A stretch of 64,000 bases of DNA from Gracilaria domingensis (lineage: Eukaryota > Rhodophyta > Florideophyceae > Gracilariales > Gracilariaceae), in assembly GCA_022539475.1 (NCBI GenBank), contig VCMS01000056.1:1-64000 (forward strand), in the 5' to 3' direction. A program made the translations under genes and the position numbers. Positions 33,602 to 42,987 of this stretch are shown here, one piece after another (position 1 is the stretch's first letter; the number at the start of each line of letters is the position of its first letter). The notes under the pieces are model-generated. The model worked only from the letters and a program-made list of their open reading frames with translations. It had not been told where the DNA came from and ran no database searches.

Positions 33602-34138
33602 CTAATCTTCTTTGAAGCCCATGTACGCGCCTCTCTCGTCAGGCCATAAACTGCGGATGGCTTCCAGAACGCACTGCGGAAGCTGAAGTCGATGTCCGGC
33701 TCCCAAGTATCCGTATCGTTCGTGAACGTAACACTTGTACGCCGTTTTACGGGCCAAGTTGTTGTGGCTGCTATCGTCACAATGCAGTGGATACTCAGCA
33801 ACGGTTGTATCGACAACAAAGGTGCCGTACTGAAACCAGTAGCATGGCGTGCCCCCACATTTAGGGCACGCGACGTCTTCGTTTGCACTGGTTATTTTCG
33901 GTATGTACGTAGGTTTGTTCTCTTCTGCTTCAATGTTGGCATGAAATAAGAAACCTTTACGTTCGTTCTGAGAGTCCTCATGTGGTGCATTGGGGTGCTT
34001 TGTGAATGCGGTGAGGTGTTCCAAGCAGTGAGCGGTTGACGAAGCGGTAGCAAGTTTTGACTCCGTGAAAGTGAGCGGTGGATCCACAGTTTTGTGTGCT
34101 CCATTGTTGGGAGTGCGGCAGAGATTGTTGTTGTCCAT
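33602..34138 (-). CDS. Unknown zinc-binding protein at piggyBac right end
   Basis: A 178-residue intact frame from ATG 34138 (in-frame codons upstream reach 34303). Features: Thr/Ser-rich start, a CPKCGGTPC zinc-knuckle-like pair of CxxC/CxxxxC near residue 90, YWFQYGTFVVDT, a possible second metal ligand set (HCDD, HNN, KCYVHERYGYLG), and an end CVLEAIRSLWPDERGAYMGF. I do not know the family. It lies 300 bp inside the right terminal repeat, is uninterrupted while the neighbouring host fragments are broken, and so may belong to the element itself as a second gene. A DNA-binding or regulatory role is inference only. Confidence 0.5.
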   Translation of the reverse strand: MDNNNLCRTPNNGAHKTVDPPLTFTESKLATASSTAHCLEHLTAFTKHPNAPHEDSQNERKGFLFHANIEAEENKPTYIPKITSANEDVACPKCGGTPCYWFQYGTFVVDTTVAEYPLHCDDSSHNNLARKTAYKCYVHERYGYLGAGHRLQLPQCVLEAIRSLWPDERGAYMGFKED

Positions 34139-34393
34139 ATTGCTACAAGAAGGATTGTGGAGAAGGGATGAAAAAGGAGTTGGCGAGTACACTTGATCTA
34201 ACGAAAGGTCAACGCGGTGTTGAAGGGAAAAGTTGCACCGTGATTTTGAACTGCATTCTTTCAAGGACGTCTTTCTGTATAGTGCACGTTCTGAAATCGG
34301 CAAAGCAGTCGCGCAGTACCGTATTTTTCAATCAACAACGGAAGAGTTTTCAGCCACAAGCTTCGATCATTTCGTTCAATCTCATTGGCTATT

Positions 34394-34444
34394 TCTTATG
34401 TCTAGTGAGGTAGACATAAGAACTTTTAGTCCCAAAAGGGTTAA
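34394..34444 (-). repeat. piggyBac right terminal inverted repeat
   Basis: Read inward on the minus strand: TTAA, CCCTTTTGGGAC, a short AT-rich spacer, then the palindrome CTTATGTCTACC then TCACTAGACATAAG (34396-34421). It mirrors the left end at 28143-28191. Confidence 0.78.
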
Positions 34445-34630
34445 GAGTAGTGGTGATACACACTAGAGTGCGGGACAAATGTATAATAACCGTTTTTAAA
34501 TAAGACGTTTTGCCCTTACGGCTTAACCTTCGATTCCAGGTTGTTGTAGATTTCAAAATAAGAGCGAACTCTTATTGTATGTCCACGTTCGCCGGACGAA
34601 CATGATGTCTTGTCACGAGACTCTCGAGAC

Positions 34631-35866
34631 ATGGAAGGGAAAGACATTCTCCTACCTCTACTTCTTATGGAGCAAACGTGCCAGACGGCGGCACACACTC
34701 AAATGCTGGTTAATCAAGGCATGCTACTAACCAAACAAATCGGCTCTACGCCCCCCAACGTCTGCGAACGCACCGATGAATGCACATTAGGGCCTGGAAA
34801 CGCCGTCCTAGGCTCAAAAGCGCGATATGCAATGCGGCAGTTCATCTATGTATACAAGGATATACGTGACAACGACCCAGATGTACCTTTGTTTGACAAA
34901 ACTACACATATGTCCCGTGAGAACTTTGATCACCTCCACAGCATAGTACGAGACCACATAGAAATGGCCATAGATGTTCGTAACGTCTTTGGCGAACAGC
35001 AGAGAATTCCGCGCGCACGACGTTTAGACTCTGAAGAAATGTTGTTCTTGTTCTTAGATGTGCTTGGAGGACCGAACGAAGGGGGAATAGGGATAGAAAG
35101 AACTGCGCATCGGTATGGAATCTCACCGGGAACTGTGTCAAACTACTTTCGACATGTTTTTTATGCCTTGTTTAAATGTTTGGATGCCTATCAGCCCAAA
35201 CTGATTCAATGGCCGGACGCTGACGAGCGGAGAGACATGGAAGATTTAATCATTGGCTTCCCGAAATGTGTGTTCTTTGTTGATGGTAACAAATCTAAAC
35301 GCTGGCAACCAAAGGAAAACTCGGAACATGAACGAGCCTATGATGGCTATAAGAAGGCCCATGCTTGGTCTGTGTTGGCGTTTTGTGACTTGTTTGGGAG
35401 GTTTATACGCCTAGAAATATCCGATAAAGGTGCTGAAAGCGACAGAAACATGTACACCAGCTCAGAAGTGTTTCGCGATCCGACATCTTTCTTGTCTCCA
35501 GGACAGCATGGGATGGCCGACATGGGGTTTGTAGGCAGCGGAGCTCTCGTTGTTCCATACAAACGCAACGAGAGCACCACATGGATGTATCGGTCAGTGT
35601 ATAACAGGCGAATAGGAAAGCAACGTATGGTGAATGAATGGGGCATCGGCTACATAAACAACCGCTATAGATTGTTCTTGGGCCGTTGGCCTTTCGAAAA
35701 AGCACTGTTTCCTATCGCGTGTCACACCGCTGCGCTTCTCTGCAACTGGGAGATGAGACAGCGTGGTCATCCTCTGCAGCCTCGCTCGCGGTACGAAGCT
35801 AAGCTAGCTGCCTTAGCAGCCCAAGAAAATGAAGACGATGACCTGGAGTCAGAGATAGATACATAA
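34631..35866 (+). CDS. PIF/Harbinger transposase B (DDE_Tnp_4)
   Basis: An intact 411-residue transposase from ATG 34631. A helix-turn-helix region (HRYGISPGTVSNYFRHVFYAL) precedes the DDE core. Catalytic residues: Asp about 218 in CVFFVDGNKSKRW, Asp about 297 in MADMGFVGSGAL and Glu about 336 in VNEWGIGYINNRY. YDGYKKAHAWSVLAFCDLFG corresponds to the conserved block after the first Asp. The C-terminus is acidic. It is clearly different from transposase A at 4221-5360. The convergent gene at 36032-37120 is probably its accessory partner. Terminal repeats are unclear: CAAAATAAGAG near 34555 and its inverse near 37180 are candidates. Confidence 0.9.
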   Translation: MEGKDILLPLLLMEQTCQTAAHTQMLVNQGMLLTKQIGSTPPNVCERTDECTLGPGNAVLGSKARYAMRQFIYVYKDIRDNDPDVPLFDKTTHMSRENFDHLHSIVRDHIEMAIDVRNVFGEQQRIPRARRLDSEEMLFLFLDVLGGPNEGGIGIERTAHRYGISPGTVSNYFRHVFYALFKCLDAYQPKLIQWPDADERRDMEDLIIGFPKCVFFVDGNKSKRWQPKENSEHERAYDGYKKAHAWSVLAFCDLFGRFIRLEISDKGAESDRNMYTSSEVFRDPTSFLSPGQHGMADMGFVGSGALVVPYKRNESTTWMYRSVYNRRIGKQRMVNEWGIGYINNRYRLFLGRWPFEKALFPIACHTAALLCNWEMRQRGHPLQPRSRYEAKLAALAAQENEDDDLESEIDT

Positions 35867-35889
35867 AGAGACGGCTTGTTTTACTTCGT

Positions 35890-36009
35890 CGCGGTGCGAT
35901 GAGCGGTGAGCGCAAAGTCCGCAGCGGAGCGAGCCGAAGCGACCGAGCGAAGCGAGGGAGCGAGGCGAGCGGAGCGAAGGACTTTGCGCGAACCGCTCAT
36001 CGCGCCGCG
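35890..36009. terminator. Large hairpin between convergent Harbinger genes
   Basis: A 31-bp arm (35890-35920, starting CGCGGTGCGATGAGCGGT) is inverted at 35979-36009 with about three mismatches. The 58-bp loop is a run of GAGCGA/GAGCGAA units. It sits 24 bp after the transposase stop and 23 bp before the stop of the convergent gene, so a bidirectional transcript end is the natural role; a small inserted palindromic element is the alternative. Confidence 0.6.
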
Positions 36010-36031
36010 ATGCTTGACCTTGAAACTGTGT

Positions 36032-37120
36032 TTAGCTCTCATCTTCCGTCGTCGCGGCGCCGCCCGCGGCGCCGCCCGCGTTATGGTTCCCCATATGCGT
36101 ATTGTTTGCTGGTGACTCCGTGTCAGCAGTAGTCGCGGCACCCATGAGTTGGTCGCTCGCACTCGGTGCAAGTAAACTGGGGTGCATGCTGAGAGGCTCC
36201 GCCGGCAAGGGCGGCGGTAGAGGCGTACTTGCTTCAACGACCGGCAGATTGTTGCTCCTTGCGAAAAGACTAACGAGTATCCCAAATTGTTCACTTTGCC
36301 GGCGTTGCAATGCCGCACTCGCAATTGCGGCGTTAGCGATGCGTGTTTGCGCGCGCAAAGCTTGCATTTCTGCAGCAGATCTGCGCTTTTCTTTTTCATC
36401 TCGTTCCTGCTGACGGAGACGTTTGTTCTTCTCAAAGGTTTCCTTTCGTTCCCGATTGCGCTTTTCCTTTTCTGCTCGCGACTCTCTATTGCGAGCAAGC
36501 GCTCGCTCAGCTCCATCTTCCGTGGTGTGCGTCTTCTTAGAAGCCACGTGTTTGTAGTTAAAAACTGCTTGATCCAATATGTGCTGCGCATCATTTTCTT
36601 TACCACGTGCTGCTGCGATCGGTCCGTCGTCCTCGGCACTACCCTGTCGAGATTCAACTACCACTTATTTCGCTATTTCCGTGACGGAACTTGCAGTATG
36701 TCGCACGTTTTCAGTGGTAATTCGTGCCATATACGCACGTCTCCAAGTCATGTTGAATGCGTTTTGTTGTTCCACAAGGATGTGGTCTGGGACATGGCGA
36801 CTATGAGCTTGCGCAGCGACTCTGACGCATGTTTGATCGAGCGTTTTGAGCTTCTGAAGTGGTGCTTGGTGTGCAAGTAACGTGCGTAGGACCCACTCTT
36901 TTTCCACTTTGTTCATCACAAAGCGTTGCTGACTACGCTGTAGTGCTGATGGAATGGATATATGTGGTGCAGGTGACTCATGCTGTATAGGAATGGACAA
37001 AACGGTATCAGTTGAAGGGATCTGCGGGTCCGGGGTAGCTGAAGAAGATCGTAGTTCAACCGGTGCAACCATTGTGGTTTGCCGGTTTTCGAAACGAAGG
37101 TGACCTGGCACGCGGCGCAA
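36032..37120 (-). CDS. Probable Harbinger accessory protein, one in-frame stop
   Basis: A 363-codon frame starting at 37120, interrupted by TAA at 36665-36667. The N-terminal part has a helical segment with conserved-looking Trp residues (VEKEWVLRTLLAHQAPL, FNMTWRRAYMARI), which could be a divergent Myb/SANT-like DNA-binding domain. The C-terminal part is a long Arg/Glu/Lys-rich coiled coil (ERALARNRESRAEKEKRNRE and on), then a Pro/Ala-rich tail. Harbinger elements usually encode a Myb-like partner that brings transposase into the nucleus and to the terminal repeats; position and orientation beside transposase B fit that. The domain match is by eye only. Confidence 0.5.
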
Positions 37121-37317
37121 CTGAGTCTTAAGCTAAGGTTTTTGGCCGCCAAGTGCAGGGCGCTCTCTTATTTTGGCTCTTCTTTTGAAATAAGCCGTAT
37201 TCCTGCAAATCTATGCCATGCTAATTAAACTTCTTGCATCTCAAAACAGCCTCTTACTTTGAAAAGAGACAAGGTTTTCCTTGTTTAAAAAGGGCTGATG
37301 TCAAAGTCGGCGATGAA

Positions 37318-37980
37318 TGTTCACAGGGAACCTGCACCAAAACAGGATCATGTCCCATATTGAACAACCTCAGTAGATATATATATATTCAAATGTTTCG
37401 AAGACTTCCTTCAAAATTAAGCTCGCATCTGCGAAATCTCTTCAAAACACGTCTGCGGAGAGTAGTAGTGAGCGATACGATGGTGCGTGACAAAGTTGTG
37501 GGGTCCGAGTCGGCGGTGAACGTTCACAGTTAACGTTCACGGTGAACGTTCACCGTTCGGTGACCGTTCACGGTGAATGTTCACTAAATAGGATCTGGAA
37601 CATTTTGAATAACGATGGTAGATACAAAGATTCTCAATTTTGGTTTCCGAGTCGGAGGTTAAAGTTCACATTTAACGTTTACGGTGAACGTTCACCAAAA
37701 CGGTGAACTTCCACCCTGAATTTTCACCAAAACGAGATCTGGTACATTTTGAAAAGAGCTAGTAGATACGCAGATTCTTAAAGGTTCCGAAGTTTTTCCT
37801 TAACCATTGACCTTAACTCTGACAAAAACCTTCAAAACACTGCCGGCGCAGGTACTGGTAGTAGCCACGATGGTGAAGGACGAAAGCAAAGAATAGTGGT
37901 GATATCCGCGATGGGAAGGGGCAAATATATGGAGTGAGAGTGGTCGTTTAATGTTTACTTTGAACGTTTACCAAAATAAA
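37318..37980. repeat. Degenerate tandem block with GTGAACGTTCAC palindromes
   Basis: Four units begin with a form of CACCAAAACGAGATCTGG near 37335, 37583, 37728 and 37970 and continue into a variant of ACATTTTGAA...GTAGATAC. Units are 145-250 bp apart. Each is preceded by one or more copies of GGTGAACGTTCACC, perfect at 37541-37554 and 37683-37696. The same palindrome recurs at 39253-39280 and right of the retroelement. Confidence 0.7.
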
Positions 37981-39068
37981 ATGAGAAATGATACTGAAAA
38001 TCGCTAGAATTTGAACAGACCATCATATGTTTTGAAGTTTTTTCAACATGGGAATGGTATTGGAACAACTCTGTCGAGATCTGGACTGTCAAACGGCTTA
38101 AAGCCGGTAGTAATTTAATAAAGATCAGAGTTCCCGGCCCCCGATGAGGCTGTTCCAGCTTTCCTTTATTCTCGCAGATGCGAGTCTCGTACAGCACCGG
38201 ATGGTGCGGTAATAAAACGGATCTGTCGATTCCACACGCAGTAGAGGTCGATAGAAACGCAAGGTTAGTGTATAAGGCTTCGTGGTTCGCTAACTTATTA
38301 CAAGTAGTTGCAACGTTCTTGCGCGGTCTCCCGCATTGTTAGTTGCTGATAGTTGGATGTTGAATATGATTTCTTTTCATGTTTACCGGTAGAAGCTTGC
38401 ATTTAGGATTGCCAAGCTTCTACTTATACTGTTTCGGATGAGCCTCTCATTCCATTTCTACATATCTATCTACTTCGTGTCGTTCTGTCTACAGAATACT
38501 TTATTACTTTTCTAAACTATTTCCTGTCTACCTCAACATCTGACATGCAACCTAACATCTCCAATGAACAATAAATAATTGTAAGATATGCATCACCATG
38601 TATGCATATTCCACATATTACATGTCCATAATGCCAACGCACACGTAATAATCAAATTATCTACAATCTCATACCAAGAAAACTCTCGAGATCTCTTCGC
38701 GCTTTCAAGGGCCTTGAGCCACGTGAACCACTTGGAGTTAGATTTCTGAGCACCATTAAAACCATATCTCAGAGACCTTGAATACAAAGAAAGATTAAGA
38801 ACGATCCACACCTCTTTTATTTCCGTAGAGCAGTATAATTTGTGGTATAACCGGTCGGTGCGAGCTGTGAGAGGGGAGCCCTGCGCGAGCTCGACACGGC
38901 GGATAATTGAAACTCATGACACCTATTAGGTCCGCGGCACCCACCGTTGCCTATAGTGCACGGTGACCAAGTGGTAAATAGGCCTGCAATAGTGTGCGGA
39001 AGGCTTGTATAACCCGCGAGGTCAGCAAAATTAACAGACAGAGGACGACTAGACTTACCAATTGGTGA

Positions 39069-39093
39069 CGCCCGATCGCCCACCGATCGGGCG
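39069..39093. repeat. Perfect 10-bp hairpin
   Basis: CGCCCGATCG (39069-39078) pairs with CGATCGGGCG (39084-39093) around CCCAC. It has the stem and loop of a strong RNA hairpin. Its parent element is unknown. Confidence 0.6.
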
Positions 39094-39693
39094 TACTTTA
39101 CTTTACTACACAGTGTCAAGCGGACGCCTCTCCTACTAGCTAATTCGCAACAAAACTTCTATAGATAGCAAACTTGGTAACATATAATGTGTGAAACAAA
39201 GGTTATAGCAAAATGGCGGTGGCAAATGTAAAAGATACTGATTTATGACAGGCGGTGAACATTCACGGTGAACGTGCACCGCAAAAAATTAACAGCCGAA
39301 CGGAGAAAAACGTAGTTCCTATACAAGGTTTGTGAAGAATTTTGTAAACTCTGTGATGTGATAGCATAGTAAAAGCTGACGAAAGCCGACGTCGCGTTCA
39401 CGAGAGTTTACTTTTATAGCTTTCCATCTGTCGTTAAAATTTAACAAGTCTGCTACTGATACAAGTAGTAGAGCAGATGGGACCTTTCAAATACTGATGC
39501 GTAGACAGAACAAGGTTGGATCTCTTTATTGTCGTGTGGGGATCAAAGTGTCCGTAGCCAATTTCAGACATGTACAGTAAGAAAAATATGAATCTTTTTT
39601 GAAAGAAAATGTGCAAATATGAAAACCTAACGTGCATGTAGTTTCAAAAATTCAAGTTTAGCGTCCTTGATTGGCAGTGAACGCTCAAGGTAA

Positions 39694-40394
39694 TGTGGTG
39701 CAAGCCCGGAAACGGAAAACACGCACAGGACGTTCGAGATCAAGCAGACAACAGGCCCAAAAGACGGGGAAAACCAAAGAAACGGGAAACAATAACAAGA
39801 AACACACCCAATACTGGGTCGGATATCTGTCCTGCAATCAGTAATAATAAACAAACAAAAACCAACACATCAGCGTGTAATACAGATGTCTTGTGGCGTC
39901 CATGAGGGGAGTAGGTGTGCTTACACTTCTTGAGGTCACTCTTCACATGGAGTCGTAGACCGGAAACGGCAGCAACGCCTAGAGCCAGCACAAAAGTGCT
40001 CTCGAACGAGAAAGTTGTCTCGAAGACGAACCTCAGTTGACTTTACTGAGTGCACGCGGCGGCGAGATCGCGCCCACCTAAGTAGGTTCAACTGTACATT
40101 AAACTAACGATATAAACTAAAGTAGAGCACATCTCATGAGGTCCATACACGTGGATCACCTACTGTCAGGGAACTCCATGGTACAATGCACCCATGCACA
40201 CTACACACATCCCACGTGTTCCACACCAAACAATGGTGTCAGAATCCAGTCCGCCTAAGAAAGGTCAGGTAAATCCAGCGTTCATTCCTCCCATGAAGGG
40301 ATCATATATATGACTCACCCACACCTTCATCACCGAGGTACGAGTCCTTAAAGGAGTAGAAAAAAGCAGGAGACCCCAAAAGGTTTGCTCCACA
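39694..40394 (-). repeat. 3' LTR of the older element
   Basis: Runs from TGTGGTGCAAGCC to GGTTTGCTCCACA on the plus strand, 701 bp. It is about 254 bp shorter than its partner at 59337-60291, the difference lying near its left end, and has scattered substitutions. Confidence 0.88.
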
Positions 40395-40624
40395 TATTCT
40401 CCTCCTTAGCCAAGGGTGCATACGCCCGCAGGCGGAATTCCAACGACAACGAAATCACTCAAGAGAGTGTAAAATAACAACCACACCGAGTGTTCGGTTT
40501 CCAGAATTTACAACCTCCAAACCACGTGTGGTGCTCTGACGTCTGAACTCCAGCGAGGTCCCGTCCTTTTCAGGAGTCAAACGACACTCAAAGTCACACC
40601 TTTCATAAGGTTTCCCTCTGTAAC
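40395..40624 (-). other. 3' interior of the older element
   Basis: Non-coding stretch between the older 3' LTR and the solo LTR, beginning with the purine tract on the minus strand. No gene. Confidence 0.6.
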
Positions 40625-41603
40625 TGTAGTACAAATCTCACTTGGGAGAAATGACACTCAAGGTGCTCGAATCCTTGCTTCCTTGGGAGGTAGACTCAGC
40701 AGAAGAGCCCTCCGTATACGGATAGCGCGGGTGTAAATCAGCCCGTACTTCGGAAATACTACGGAGGTGACGGCGGGAATCGCCAAGAAGGGATCTGTAA
40801 GCAAACGTCCGAGAGTCGGAGATCTCGGATCGGAGGCGGAAGGGGAGGAACCCAGGTCGACGGGGTTTCTCAAAAAAGATGGAAAAGATAGGGAAAAGGA
40901 TGAGAAAAAGGGGAAAGAAAAGAAAAGAAAAAGGGACAAACCCGAGGGCGGGGTCGTGCGACAAGCGGCAATAGACCCGGGCCGATGGTGACGATGTGTA
41001 TTGAGCCCACGCGGCGGACCTCTATACAGAGTCGATGCAATATCTGAACACCAGAGTAGCAGACACCTGCAAGTAAATGTGCGAACACAGTCCGAAGACA
41101 AACGTAGTGTTAGATAAGGGTACCTCAGTGATCCCTTGGGGATGAAATAAGCGAAGCCGTACGCAGTGACCCTCCTCGCGAAGTTGTGCATTACGCGCAG
41201 GCGCTCAAGTCAGAGCAGCGGACAAGATTGAGTTTACCTTGTGGTGGGGACGGCGAGGTCGCCATCACATAAGTAGGTTTCCACAAATTAAACTAAATAA
41301 TTAAACTAAGTAGTGCCAAATGGGGCAGAGCAACACACGTGTTGCACTTGTGCAGACTCGCATTGGCGGCCACTAATTCTAATAACCAATCCAATTTTCT
41401 CTGTAACAGAGCCAATCCATACATGCGTACACGCGATCCACTGCCACAACCAGTTACCAATCCATCAACTCCATCCGGTGCCACCATGCCATATGGAGTC
41501 AGAAGGCCACCTAAATTCATAACCTTGCTGTAGAGGCAGCTTGGAAAGCTGAGGGGTTATGAGACGGAACACGTCACAAACGCAAAATCGCGATTGCTCT
41601 ACG
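40625..41603 (-). repeat. Solo LTR of a related element
   Basis: A 979-bp copy of the same LTR family, inserted in the interior of the older element. It begins TGTAGTACAAATC and ends TTGCTCTACG on the plus strand, and is flanked by a perfect 5-bp duplication, GTAAC (40620-40624 and 41604-41608). The shared core (AGACTCAGCAGAAGAGCCCT) matches the inverse of the young LTRs. A single LTR with duplications is what recombination between two LTRs leaves. Confidence 0.82.
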
Positions 41604-41608
41604 GTAAC

Positions 41609-42985
41609 GGCAGTGAGCTTGCTAAAGTCCTGGACATACTCCCGCATGGGATCTCTGTTACACCTAGGAGGTTCCATATTTGCGTAAGTTCCATCCCAAT
41701 TCAAGCGATCTGCTTGCACACCCTTCTGGGTTCGCGAACCTTCGAAGGTCCTTCCCCAACAACGTGCACCTTTCCAAGTAAATTAGGAACCAACAAAACC
41801 CAAATAAGGTGGCACAGCCTCACCGACATTCGGTTTCCATAATAGAGCCGTTCAATCGAGCTCCATACACCTCTCAAGGTAATCATCCATCTGTGACGCT
41901 CAGAGATTTCTCCTAACCGAGTCACACCGAGTCTGGTAATATCACATGTAGTCACACCAGTGATGGTTAGCATAAGCGCGTGTCGCTTTCACCACCCATC
42001 CTAAGAATCAGGGTTTTGTACAGCAGCAGTTTGGTATCCATAACCAGAGAGCTGGTTCGAGACGCCTTCATAGCATGACAGATCAACTCATGTTACTCAC
42101 ATACGGTCCCCAGATGATGGTCTGATCTGCGAGGATTAACAATCCGGAACCTGACAGCGGGTGCAAGAGGATACCTCGTTCACGCCAGCCATCAAGATTC
42201 GGTGCTGTAAAACCAGTCCAATGGTTTTCTCGCAATGCGCGACTCAATAGAGGTAATAATGTAACGCCCCTACGGACGGGTTCACAACTCAGTTGAGTTT
42301 GAGTGACATCTTCATTGCATCACCCTTCAACTGGGTTCTTTCCACGTCCACACTCGTGTCCGAGATGCATCCGGTTCGTCGGAGTTATACCAGAGCCCTG
42401 AACTCATCTAGAGTTAAACATATTCCATCGCATCCCCGACCACATTCACTCAAGATGAGTTCACACCTGCTACCACAACGTCTGAGCAACACGCACCGCT
42501 GTTCGGTCGTTCCAACGTAGGTTACGTTTCCGAGTGTCCCATCTCAAACCAGACTTGGTACTCTACGAAAGCTTAGCTGACACTTTATGAGGTTAAAAAG
42601 TGGCATCGCCAAATAAAACCTTGTCTCAGGTGCATCCCTTCTTTGATGAAGGTAATTGCATGTGAATTTCTTCCTTTGATAGAGTTCGAAAACGATTTGG
42701 TGTTCCATGTGGAAAGTAAAACCGAGGTTTGGTGATGTGTTCTTGTGTAAAATGGTGCTATAATGACCTCCCACACCAAAACAATGGTGAGATTCGTGTT
42801 CCGCACCGTTTGTTCGGGTACAGACACTTCATCCTGCATCACAGAACCCATGGTGGGTGCTAAAACAGTCACCATGTGCACCAGAATGGTCCTGCAGTCA
42901 GCACGATGTCACAGCAATGCAACACAATGTCATTGGTTCTGCACTCCGACACGTGGAGATGTGCCACGCAACACGATTACGTGAG
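41609..42985 (-). other. Interior of the older element, fossil
   Basis: Retroelement 3' interior. Around 42900-42970 it matches, inverted, the 54260-54310 part of the young element, which shows that the two are relatives. No intact gene. Confidence 0.6.
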
Positions 42986-42987
42986 TA

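Larger units (their letters stand above)
28147..34440 (+). mobile_element. piggyBac-type element with passenger sequences
   Basis: The element starts CCCTTTTGAGAC at 28147 and ends with CAAAAGGG at 34440. It is flanked by TTAA at 28143-28146 and 34441-34444, the hallmark target duplication of piggyBac. The terminal repeats are imperfect, about 55 bp, and share a palindrome, CTTATGTCT...AGACATAAG. Inside are a piggyBac transposase (28984-30942), the 3' ends of a NatC subunit gene (plus) and a Tudor-SN gene (minus), an F-box-like frame and a zinc-binding protein (both minus). At 6.3 kb it is well over twice the usual piggyBac size. The alternative is two half-elements bracketing host DNA. Confidence 0.75.
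37121..39688. other. Gene-free repeat-bearing region left of the retroelement
   Basis: No gene is seen in 2.5 kb. It holds degenerate tandem blocks with the GTGAACGTTCAC palindrome (37.3-38.0 kb), an AT-rich part (38.2-38.8 kb) and a compact hairpin near 39080. Confidence 0.55.

Noticed and set aside
37318-37980. CRISPR-like array
   Set aside because: Repeats are palindromic and irregularly spaced (145-250 bp) with related, not unique, intervals, in a eukaryotic context.
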